A DNA stretch of 64,000 nt, from contig JAJUBI010000003.1 of the NCBI GenBank assembly GCA_022419385.1, positions 1,302,001-1,366,000 on the forward strand, read 5' to 3'. Source of the stretch: Paraconiothyrium sp. Pb-2020 (Eukaryota; Ascomycota; Dothideomycetes; Pleosporales; Didymosphaeriaceae). The translations under genes were made by a program, and so were the position numbers. Under the pieces are notes generated by a model. That model saw only the letters and a program-made list of their open reading frames with translations, searched no databases and was not told the DNA's origin. Shown here piece after piece: positions 23,232 to 32,667 of this stretch. Every line of letters begins with the position of its first letter. Position 1 is the first letter of the stretch.

Positions 23232-24063
23232 TAGGAGGGAATGCTTGCAGCTGAAAAGAATAGGAATCTAACAAATGTCTGAGGGAAGGAACGTAGAGCG
23301 GTCGGAGCGAAGGAATGACTGAAGAGAATGGTATGGACGTGGCGAAGCCGAAGCAATAATGTAGGAGCACATCAAGCGGTGATATACAGCGAATCTAGAC
23401 GGCCGTCAGGAGGGCAGGATTCGCCTCTCACAAGGCACATCGGGTTACCACCAAAACGGAGCGCACAGTCGACGTGGTGACATAATGTCAAGATGAGATT
23501 AGGCTAACACACTATAGAGAGTCAAGCGTCGACCGAACCATTTCGCTTGTCGACCGTATAATTACACCCACGAGGTTCCCATTGACAGGAATGATAACAT
23601 TGCTGGTTGGTTGCGATTAGCAAGGCGAGCAAGGGCACGGGCAAGTGCCGAAGATCTACTTGATTGGAGCGACCTGGCTCACGCACACTGTGCGAGGGAG
23701 ACGAGGCACGGGAATGTTCTGAAGTCGAAGAATGTCAGCAAGCGTAAACAAAACTTCAACGTTACAAGCGTGGCAGTGAGCGTGCGAGACTGACAAATGT
23801 CTTTCGCGTCTAAGACATAGGGAGCAAGGCAACAACGCGGTGTGGTGGCCATGCGTTTGATTCAAGCCTGTGCAGGTAGCAAGATCTCCTGTCGCGGGTA
23901 GCGAGATTTCAAGACCGTATGCCAAGACTACGTGACGCTTATGTCTTAAGTAGAGCGAAAGGGCGAGCTCTGAGAGCTTCGCGTCCTTAGTCATGACAGC
24001 AAGGGGTGGGTCAAGGGACCGTTTGGTGTCGCGACGCACAATTTTACCAGGACGCGCTGCTGG
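23232..24063. other. abaA upstream spacer
   Basis: 832 bp between the abaA start and the mrd1 stop, with no coding frame. Besides the CATTCY cluster it has three matches to the BrlA consensus MRAGGGR: CGAGGGA at 23693-23699, CAAGGGG at 24000-24006 and CAAGGGA at 24012-24018. Confidence 0.5.
23238..23734 (-). promoter_or_regulatory. Cluster of six AbaA-response-element matches (CATTCY)
   Basis: Reading the minus strand, CATTCC or CATTCT occurs at 23238-23243, 23312-23317, 23325-23330, 23588-23593, 23711-23716 and 23729-23734. All six have the same orientation as the abaA gene and lie within about 500 bp of its start codon. The CATTCY consensus is established for the Aspergillus AbaA ATTS domain. 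Fewer than one match would be expected by chance in the whole 832-bp spacer on both strands. Autoregulation is therefore a reasonable inference. Confidence 0.6.
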
Positions 24064-26819
24064 TTAAGCTTCGTCTAGATCGTCGGTACCTGCAACGTTA
24101 AACTTTTTCCGTCCGCCTGACGTCAAACGCTGCAGAGCAACTTTGTTCGCCTGCGATCCAACCTTCTGCTGCATCTTCTCCAACTCCAGTTCTGGGTCAT
24201 CCGCCTCGGTCTCAGCAAAAGTGAGAACAAGATGTCTGCCTAGTAAATGCGTGCCACGAAGTTGGTTCATTGCGTTTGCAGCATCTCGTTTCGTTGAAAA
24301 TTCAGCGAAAGCAAATCCACGAGAGGACGAATCGAACTTCTTCGGCACCCTGACCGAGCGCAAAGATCCGTAAGGGGCAAAGAGCGCGCGGACATCTTTT
24401 TTCTAGATGCAGGTTAGAACGTGCAACTTGAGATACCATGAAGGGCGGGGTACTTACGGTAGCTTCAAAAGGCAAGTTCTTGATAAGGATCTTCGTCCCG
24501 GCAGCCTTCTTGGCAGCATCCTCCTTTCGTCGCTCTTCGGCGGCATCGGCCCCTCTATGTGAGGCTTGGATCTTCAGTAAGTGCCCCTCGAGGCTATAGC
24601 CGTCCATGGCTCGCAGCGCGGCAGAAGCTGTCTCAGAGCTACTGAAGTCCACAAATCCGTAACCGAGCGAGAGAACACCACGCTTGGGATCGGTCTTGGT
24701 CCGAACAACCGCGCTGCGAAATCCCGTCAACGGTTTGAACGTTTCGGACAGCTTCTGCGTTGTTGTCGAGAAATTCAAATTCTTCACGTGTAGTGTGACA
24801 GTGTTCGTTAATTCTGGTTCCTCTTCTAGGAGGTCCTGGGCAGACAGTATTGCGCCAGGCTTATCCGGAACTGCAGTGGGTATCGTCGTGCTAATCACAT
24901 CTTCCTTGAAGAGGTCTTTGGGCGCCTTTTCGAGATACAAGATCGAATCCCTCATCTTTCTATACGAAAGGGTCATGAACGCAGATTTTGCTTGGGCGGC
25001 ATTCGGGAACTCCACAATAGCAGTCATGCCTGCAGGAGGCATTAAAAACCTGCGGACTGTGCCATGCTCTTCGAAAAGCTGTCGTATTTCATCGGCCTTT
25101 ACCCCATGAGGGATGTTCTTGACAAGGATGGCCAGATCGCCTTTCGCACTTCTCTTAAACGCATCAAGATCCACACCTTGTTTCGCGAAGTAACCCTTGG
25201 TCTCTTGGATGATGTGCGTCTCAGCGTGGGCTTGCTTAACGGCAGCGTCTGAAGACGTGGGATCCAACAATTCAGCCTTGCTGATGTTGAGGCGGTCCGC
25301 CACTGTTGACAGCACGGCATCGGTGTTGAGATACAGCGAGTTCCAGTTGAAGGTCGCCGCGGAAGCGTTCTTCTTTCTGAGTACCTCTTTCTGCTTTTTC
25401 AGCGGCAATTTGGATATGGCAAACTCATCAAGTGCATCGTTCCGTTTCGCCTTCCCTGAAATGATGTGCAGCAACCTTCCTTGGAAGATGGTACCGTCAT
25501 TCTCACGGAAGGCCTCGACTGCGTGTTCAGGATCTTCAAATTGTACAAAGGCAAATCCTTTGCCTTTTCCATCGATCTTCTTCGTTGGAATATGAACCTA
25601 ATGTTGTCAGCGACTACCTTGAAGAGAACAAAGGTTCAAGTAATCTAGGGTTCCGCCAATTTCAGATAAGAGACACATCTACTAAAATAGTCTCCCGGTC
25701 AACCTCATTTGCAAAAGCATCAGTTGTCCCTATCTTGGATATTCATCATATGACGGGGTAGCAATGGAATAGTCAGAATTTGGCCTACCTCTTCAATCGT
25801 ACCGAACTTGGAAAATTGTTCGCGTATGTCATCTTCGTTGACATCATAATGAAGATTTCTCAAGAACAGCCGGCCAGTCTGGCGGACCTTGTCTTCCTCC
25901 GAAGGCGCTGCGTCTGCTTCCTGGCCTTCTTCGGCTGATGGAACCCCAGGCTCTGCGGCTTCAGCTACAGTAATTTCCTCTGTTGCCTCGACCTCTTCCT
26001 TGTTCGCTGTCGGCGGCGCAGGGTTTTCATCATCATCGTCCATGAGATCGAGAACTCTGTTCGTGCGTGACCGAAGCCAGTCAGCATCTGAGACGGGGCC
26101 GGCCTCATCGACAGGTGCATCGGGGAGTTCCTCGGACGCATCTTCGTTGGTCTGGGCACCTTTTGTCGCGTGAACGACCGACTCCGTTTCCACGACAGGC
26201 TCCACTTCAGGCGACGGTATTCCTTGGGCAGTCTTCGGCTTCTTCGACAGCACCTGGTATTCGTCATCGCTTTCCCCTTCTGGTACAATGACAGCTTCTT
26301 CGACTGGTTCCGCAGCGGGCACGCGGGTTGACTCCATCTGTGCCTCCTCGTTGGCCCACGCCTTCTGCTTTGAGGGCGGTTGCATCACATCGAGAAACTC
26401 CTTCAGCTTTGGGTCTTTCTCCACATCCTCTCGCTTTCGCTTGAGGTTATTCTCTTTCGGAGGCGGTACGTAATCGTCGTTCCTTGGGACGCTCTTCTCA
26501 ATTTTCTGTTGTCGTCGCGACTTTGGGAGCTCCTTGTCTGCAATCTGGGACGATCATTAGCTCAGTCCGATGCATCATTTCCATGCAGACATACAGCTCG
26601 TGCTGGCTCGGCAAATATCTTGGACATGCGGATGAAGGATTTGTTGAAGTATTTGATCGCCTTGGAAGCATCCTCTGGCGTCTTGTATCCAATGTACCCA
26701 ATGCGGCGGGCAGGGAAGTATTTCACGTCCGTAACAGGGAACTTGGAGAAGTGCTTGCGGACATCGTCCTCTGAGAACTTTGGTGGCAGACCGCGTACAA
26801 ACATGCGTGAAGTCTCCAT
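24064..26819 (-). CDS. mrd1: Mrd1-type multiple RNA-binding-domain protein
   Basis: Four exons (26819-26595, 26544-25789, 25597-24458, 24402-24064) encode 819 residues. Five RRMs are visible in the Mrd1 order. RRM1 opens the protein (RMFVRGLPPKFSEDDVRKHF). After a long acidic linker come RRM2 (RLFLRNLHYDVNEDDIREQF, about 295-375), RRM3 (LAILVKNIPHGVKADEIRQLF, about 485), RRM4 (VTLHVKNLNFSTTTQKL, about 600) and RRM5 (KILIKNLPFEATKKDVRALF, about 700). Yeast Mrd1 binds the 35S pre-rRNA with U3 snoRNA and is essential for 18S rRNA processing; a nucleolar role is expected here. Intron 2 is unusually long (191 nt). It shares a 276-bp divergent promoter with the LC8 gene. Confidence 0.93.
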
Positions 26820-27095
26820 GGCTGTTTGTTGCGGATCGTGACCTGCACGAAGTGTGAACGTAGTGTGAAAGATTATGGCCGCAGTTGCCCAAATTTTTTA
26901 GCTAGCGGCTCCAAGCGAGACGCTCGGTCACACCTGCCGCGTTGTTGCGCGCCAAGCCCGCGGTTCTCCTGCGCCAGCCCTGCGACATCAACACTCCACA
27001 AAGTCCCCATACGTAACCATTGCTCGCCTAGTCTACTAGCTAGGAATACTCGACACTCCAAACTCCGTAGTTTCAACCGACACCACTCTCTCACC

Positions 27096-27700
27096 ATGGC
27101 GAGCGAGAAGGATCTTCCTATCAAGCAGGAAGGTACGGGCGTACTCATGTTGTGTATCCAATGTTCATTCAACCACTAACACGTGCATAGCCCAGATCAA
27201 GTCTGCGGACATGGTAACATACCTTTAATATTATCTTTTAGAACTTTAACTTACACCCTATCTAGAGCGAGGAGATGCAGCAGGAGGCCATCGAAGTCGG
27301 TATGATTCTTCGAGCACTGGCGCCTAAATCACAGGCTAACATCGAGCAGCCCAGACAGCTATGGACCAATTCTCCATCGAGAAGGTATGATTAGACAAGT
27401 AGCAAAGCAAAGGCCGGAGAACTGACTGTCATCAGGACATCGCCCAGTACATCAAGAAGGAGGTAGGGTGTCATGTTGTCTCGTCTCGCTACATTGTGCT
27501 AAAATTGGTGAAGTTCGATAGCCGCAAGGGCGCGACATGGCATTGCATAGTCGGGAGGAACTTTGGTAGCTTCGTGACCCACGGTACGCCAATCTATTGC
27601 GTGTAATACTTGGGAGCCAACTAATTCATGCACAGAGACCAAACACTTCATCTACTTCTACCTTGGACACTGCGCCATCCTACTCTTCAAAACTCAGTAA
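27096..27700 (+). CDS. Dynein light chain LC8-type
   Basis: Seven small exons (27096-27132, 27191-27213, 27266-27299, 27350-27384, 27436-27462, 27514-27583, 27636-27700) encode 96 residues. Each junction is GT-AG and in phase. The product has the LC8 signature throughout: IKSADMSEEMQQEAIEVA, KDIAQYIKKEFDSRKGATWH, and CIVGRNFGSFVTHETKHFIY, ending YLGHCAILLFKTQ. LC8 is a homodimeric hub that binds short linear motifs and belongs to cytoplasmic dynein, needed for nuclear migration and retrograde transport in hyphae (nudG in Aspergillus nidulans, DYN2 in yeast). Exons as short as 23 nt mean a plain ORF search misses this gene. Confidence 0.95.
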
Positions 27701-28597
27701 GCACATATGCAATGGACCCGGGAACTGGCCATCTGGACACTGGATACCCTGTTTGCTTTCGACCTCGTTCCATATACGTGTAAGAGCTCACACTCACACC
27801 AACCCTAGGCTCTAGGACGTATCACCATTCGACGCTTTCCAGCGCTTGAGTTGGGATCTTCTGACGTGTGGCGATTGGAGTGATCATGTGTTGGATTGCA
27901 AAGGGCCTTTTGATATGACTGACACGAGTCTCTTTTTCAAAAGCTGAGTCTACGGGCAGGTATATACCCAATGGGATGATTCTTATACCATGATATAATA
28001 CATCAAAGTACTTTTTTCCACATTCTCGAATCATTAGATGTCCACTCAGAGACACGGAAGAACAGGCGACTCGTTTGAGCGCGCGAAAGCTTCCTGGCCG
28101 GAGGGTGTATGGTCGCTCTTAGGACGTGCAGTATATCCTTGAGCAAGGAAGCTCGCTAACATCAAGTGACTTGAACTTGCTGCGTGACAGGCTGGATCCA
28201 CTACATGCGTCGTAATGCACACCAGCAAAAGATATATTACCCCTCCATGCCACGCGTAATGTGCATACCAAAGATGTGGCGCCAAGTGTGGCGGAGCTAA
28301 TGACGCACTTGGCGCCAAACCACCTCCGCGTTATGAACATTTACCCAGCTCTTGCCGCAATACTTCTCATACATGCCAACACATCCTCTCCCTGCTTCGA
28401 AACGCCTTCCTTTCGCGTAGCACCTTGCCTAAGACACAGAAAATATCTGCGCAAACCGAGATTCGATCGCGACAAGCTTCCGCAAGCTATATCTACCGTA
28501 CGCATACGACACCTGCGCGACAGCTACAAGCTACGCCTTCAACTCGCCACACCCAAACAACCGTACCGAGCGCTGAGGTAGCAAAACCATCTCAAAG
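27701..28597. other. intergenic with a hairpin-like palindrome
   Basis: About 900 bp between LC8 and the zinc-ribbon gene, holding the zinc-ribbon promoter. No gene seen. A 12-bp perfect inverted repeat is annotated separately. Confidence 0.5.
28277..28317. repeat. 12-bp perfect inverted repeat
   Basis: TGGCGCCAAGTG at 28277-28288 is repeated in reverse complement as CACTTGGCGCCA at 28306-28317, with a 17-nt loop. Each arm contains the palindrome GGCGCC, the two being 33 bp apart, about three helical turns. It lies about 280-320 bp upstream of the zinc-ribbon gene start. Confidence 0.75.
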
Positions 28598-29030
28598 ATG
28601 TTCTTTTTCTTCACGTGCGGAACGCACAGTACGTCTCCTTCTCAACATTCCTGCTTTGACATGCAGTTGTCTCCCCTGTACTAATCCCTCCACAGCATTC
28701 ACCTCGCAACTCAAAGGCGCCGAAAACCTCACCTTCCAATGTCAGAACTGCGGCAACTTCTCCGCGCGTCCGATGAAGCGCTGGGAATGGTTCACCTTCT
28801 GCTTCGTCCCTGTCATCCCGTTCAGCCTCAAACCCTACAAAGAGCTCGGCTGCCATATCTGCAATTTCTGGCAGGACATCAAGTACCGCCCGGACGTACA
28901 GGCACAGATTGGCGGAGGAGGTGTGCCGCCACAGAATCAGCAGGGTTATCAGATGGGAGGTCATGAGCAGGGGACTGGGAAGCCGGGGCATGGACCACCG
29001 CCTGCGGGGGTGCCGCATCAATATCAGTAG
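28598..29030 (+). CDS. Small zinc-ribbon protein
   Basis: Two exons, 28598-28628 and 28696-29030, encode 121 residues; the 67-nt intron has donor GTACGT and acceptor CCACAG. The N-terminus (MFFFFTCGTHTFTSQLKG) leads into a four-Cys ribbon: FQCQNCGN at about residues 25-32 and GCHICNFW at about 60-68. Between these lies an aromatic, Pro-containing segment (WEWFTFCFVPVIPFSLKPYKE). The C-terminal 40 residues are Gly/Pro/Gln-rich. This is a widespread but uncharacterised fungal zinc-ribbon family, similar to the zinc_ribbon_15 type. Function unknown. Confidence 0.85.
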
Positions 29031-30076
29031 TGCCGGTTGGAGGAGAGAAATGTGGTGGTGAAGAAAATCATCTTGGGTACACGTCGATTCCGGGCAGCAC
29101 TAGCGGAATGGCGGAGTGGCTCCGTGAGGCCAAGGCTGGAATATCGATTGAGGCAACACAGGATGAAAGAGTACCGGGGTGAGTCATTCCGCGGCGACGG
29201 CAACATCTGCGTGTCTTTGTCGCGTAGGTGGATGTATGCGATGGTGGGTTTACTAGTTGATGCGGCGAAGAAAACCACACGATATCCCTTTCTTTTTGTA
29301 TCTTTACCACCACGCTGGGCGGGGAGTATCACGAGCGTGGTTCGGCGTTAGGGGAACCTTTTATACCAGGCTGCTCTTTCTCTGAACATTTCTCTAGGTT
29401 CGATAAATATAATCAACGTTCGGTCGAGGACTTGCTCAGTGCGAGAATTTCCAGCTCAAGCGCGATCAAAGAACCGTCGCGACCTCAAGCCCTTCTATGG
29501 TCTTTGCCTGTTGTCAATGCTCGACAAAGCCACAATTCAACTCACACGACGCAGTACCAGAACCCACCGCTCGGGTCTCGCTGCCTGCTTGGCAATAATC
29601 GCTTTGCAACCTGTCGAGGATACTACCGTATCTCAAGCGAGAATCTGAGAATATGCAATTTGTCGGCGGGGCGGAGTCGTGAGGCGGTGACCAATTTGTG
29701 TTTTCAAGCAGTTGGTCGAGTTAGTATATGCTCTATCGGCCCCCAATAATAAATTGTCCAGGTTCTAGAATGGACTTTTCAAGGTGCCGAACCTGCATTT
29801 GGCGCTCACCTGCTTTTCAGAGTACAGTATATCGAAGGATTGCACTTGGCATCAGCCTCCTTTATTCCAAGATTCCTACTCGCTTGCCTGCTTTGGGTGG
29901 AAGCAGAGGACCGGAAGGATGTGGTAAGGCTCTGCGCTATTATCCCGGTCCAAATTTTTGTATACTCCTCAGCATAGAATGGAGCTATAAAGAGCGCCGT
30001 TTCTTTCCAAGGTTCTGTTTCACCGCATCTGAGCCTCTGCGTACAGCAACGATCAGATCACCAAAGCATTCCAACC
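29031..30076. other. intergenic, no gene seen
   Basis: About 1 kb. Frames of 70-174 codons near 29040-29350 and 29730-30250 lack domain character; the second overlaps the secreted-protein gene in another frame. No tRNA-like fold noticed. Confidence 0.5.
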
Positions 30077-30700
30077 ATGCGAGCAACCACTATTTCAGCT
30101 TTGCTCCTCCTGTTTGGAGCGGCACTAGCCGTGCCAGAGGTCCACATCGTCCCAAGCTTCCCCGGAACCTGCACCGCATATCCAAGTCTCAATCTCGGCC
30201 CCGGTCCCGACCGCGCCCTCCCCTTCCAAATCATATCCGATCAAGCCGATGATTCTGCGGCCAACCTTCTCACCCTCTACCCCCACGACACACAGCTCAA
30301 CGGCGAAAACATCACCTATCTCGCCGTGAACCGATGCACAGATTGCGCCGCCGCGAGCACCATCATGCAATGCCGCGACGCCCTGGTGACGACCTATACC
30401 TATGAGTCCCCCTACATCAGGATCTCCAAGGACGCCAACAACGCTATTCCCTGGAGCAAAGACGGCTATACGGCGGGGATATACAGACACACGATCGGTG
30501 GAGTGGACCAGGGACATAACTACTGGGGAGCGCAGAATAAGACGACGTGGGGTTTCAAGGTTGCGGATGATGGCAGTCCCGACCACTATAAGATCAAGTT
30601 GATGGGTTTGCCAGAGGACCCGAACACGCCGGCTACGGAGGCGGAGTGGGAGCCTGAGTTTTTGGGCTTTGTTAGAGTCATTCGGCCATTTACGCCTTGA
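30077..30700 (+). CDS. Secreted hypothetical protein
   Basis: A single exon encodes 207 residues. A clear signal peptide (MRATTISALLLLFGAALAVP) is followed by a mature domain with four Cys (GTC, RCTDC, MQC) and two N-glycosylation motifs (NIT, NKT). It is rich in Tyr, Trp and Asp, and has segments such as GYTAGIYRHTIGGVDQGHNYWGAQ. I do not recognise the family. The size and Cys content fit an extracellular enzyme-like or effector-like protein. The neighbouring genes give no clue, although a lectin-like gene lies 1 kb downstream. Confidence 0.75.
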   Translation: MRATTISALLLLFGAALAVPEVHIVPSFPGTCTAYPSLNLGPGPDRALPFQIISDQADDSAANLLTLYPHDTQLNGENITYLAVNRCTDCAAASTIMQCRDALVTTYTYESPYIRISKDANNAIPWSKDGYTAGIYRHTIGGVDQGHNYWGAQNKTTWGFKVADDGSPDHYKIKLMGLPEDPNTPATEAEWEPEFLGFVRVIRPFTP

Positions 30701-31733
30701 TGGTGGAACATACTAGCTAATAGAAATGACTTTACACTTTTGATACTCGTCCTCCTCTTCTCCGCATGTGTAAAAACCTCGCAATACGGAGTGGTACACT
30801 TGGTCGCAGAATAATCTAGCTGGAATCTAGGGCGGTTAATATTATCCTTCCGCACCGCCTTCTTGGAGCATCGTACTTGCTCAGTCTTTGAGAGCTTAAG
30901 GAGAAGATATAACGTTGCTCATAGATGGGGCCAATGAGTACTCCCTATTGAGCTGCTATTGGAAGGGAAGGACCGTTAAGATCCGTCCACTAAGGTCACC
31001 GGTCAGATCAAGGAAGTCAGGAGTACCGACGATGAAGGAAGGATACGGGGTCAGTGCACGAAAGTGGTACATCGTTACCTGCCTGAGTTGAGACCCACAT
31101 GCCAACCCAGATAGACCCTACTGCAGGAACCTCCCAATCTACGTGCTAACCAAATTGCAGCAACAGAGCGAGAGATGTCGCGATACGGCAAGTCAGATAT
31201 ACGTTGCGCATATTCACACATGTTGGGCCGCATGCATGTCTTGGACGCCAAAGCTATCCCTAGATGCACTTGAGGGTTTTGAGGAGGCATTCCCGGAGTT
31301 GCCAATAGTATAGACGATTCTCTACGGGCAGATGCGTAGAGCTATGTAGACTCTAAGCCTATGCAGCATACAGTGTCGCCCAATCCGGTTAACTATGTTA
31401 CAGGGTTAGGCTAACTTGCAGCCGTTCAGCTACATCAGGTCGTGCCACATGCGATCTGGCAAAAATAGTTGATGGGCGAAGACAAGAAAGGGCAACGCGT
31501 CTCGCTACCGCACATTGGATCTAACCAGAAGAATCAAAGAATCCAGCTTGACCTTTACGCGTGAGTTCTGGACTTCTTTAGCATCAAGGACTGTACATAA
31601 GAAGTCCTCAATGGATATTGGAACGAACATATCATTAACATTAGCATACTCCCCTGAGCGCCGACGCAATCACCACGCTTGAAGCCAGTCACGCCAGATC
31701 GCAAATCTCAGAAATCCACACAGCACCAACAAT
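30701..31733. other. intergenic, no gene seen
   Basis: About 1 kb between the secreted orphan and the lectin-like gene. Only short frames with no protein-like character. Confidence 0.5.
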
Positions 31734-32178
31734 ATGGTACGCCACATCATCCCAATGACCCCTACTCATATGGAATGCCTAAAGAATGATCCAGTCCGCA
31801 CAAGAGCGCCTCCTCCCAGGCGAGGAAATCAACAATTGGTCATCTAGCGAGTCATTGCGCCGCCTCATCAGCAACAACGACGCCTACAAATGCACCTTCA
31901 CCACCGACGGCAACCTCGTCGTCACCAACGAGCGCTCTGGCTCGACAATCTGGCAGTCGAATACTGCTGGAAAAGTAGACAGCCCGCGGGAGGTCATACT
32001 GCAGAAGGATGCCAATCTCGTTGCGAACGATGCGGATCGAAAGCCTTACTGGGCGACGAACACGGGCGGAAAGGTGCGGGGGGGAGGTGAGATTGTGCTT
32101 GTTATGCAGGATGATGGGAATCTGGTGTTGTATGGGGGTGGGAAGCCAATCTGGAAGACGGATACTGCGGGGAAATAA
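31734..32178 (+). CDS. Bulb-type (B-type) mannose lectin-like protein
   Basis: Preferred model: a 3-nt first exon (the ATG at 31734-31736) followed by a 58-nt intron (GTACGC to CCAG) and exon 31795-32178, giving 128 residues. The simpler alternative is the in-frame ATG at 31786 (130 residues). Both give the same body. Three beta-prism repeats can be seen around TTDGNLVVTN, QKDANLVAND and QDDGNLVLYG. The last is a full Q-x-D-x-N-x-V-x-Y mannose-binding motif; the others are degenerate. There is no signal peptide, so a cytosolic or unconventionally exported lectin is likely. Small fungal lectins of this type may act in defence or carbohydrate recognition (inference). Confidence 0.78.
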
Positions 32179-32667
32179 GGTGTGGTCGGCATGGTTGGCT
32201 TCGCGAGTTGTTATTGGGAATATGTGTACTGAGTGTGATTTTGACGGGAAAGTCACCCGAAGAAGTTATTAGCCTGGAGGGAGACGAGTGTGGTGTTGGA
32301 CTACACCCTAGCGGTATTGCCCAAATTACAATCGACGGCACACAGGCCGAAGGAAAAACCCGGACAGTCATTCAAATCAAAAGTTAGCTGGTCAACAAAA
32401 GGTCACTAAGTGCCATACGGGATCATATACCATTGGGTAATTCAATGTCCGATGAGCATTTAAAGTTCTAATGCAATATTATATTGTGGGTGCTCGTAGG
32501 AGGTGCTACCATCATAGTCGGACTTATGCCTTCGGCCACTGTGCAAGGTCGTGATCTTTAATCATCAATTCGTATTCGAAGTAGTATCAATTAATTAAAC
32601 ATGAAGACATTCAATCTTCTGGTATCCCACTCGCATCCCCAATTTGCGTCCCTCTTCATGCTTACAT
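32179..32667. other. intergenic, convergent
   Basis: 489 bp between the convergent stop codons of the lectin-like and catalase genes. AT-rich; likely 3' UTRs. Confidence 0.55.

Noticed and set aside
25720..25788. Extension of mrd1 exon 2 through its second intron
   Set aside because: It interrupts an RRM; splicing to 25597 restores the expected GTIEEVHIP sequence.
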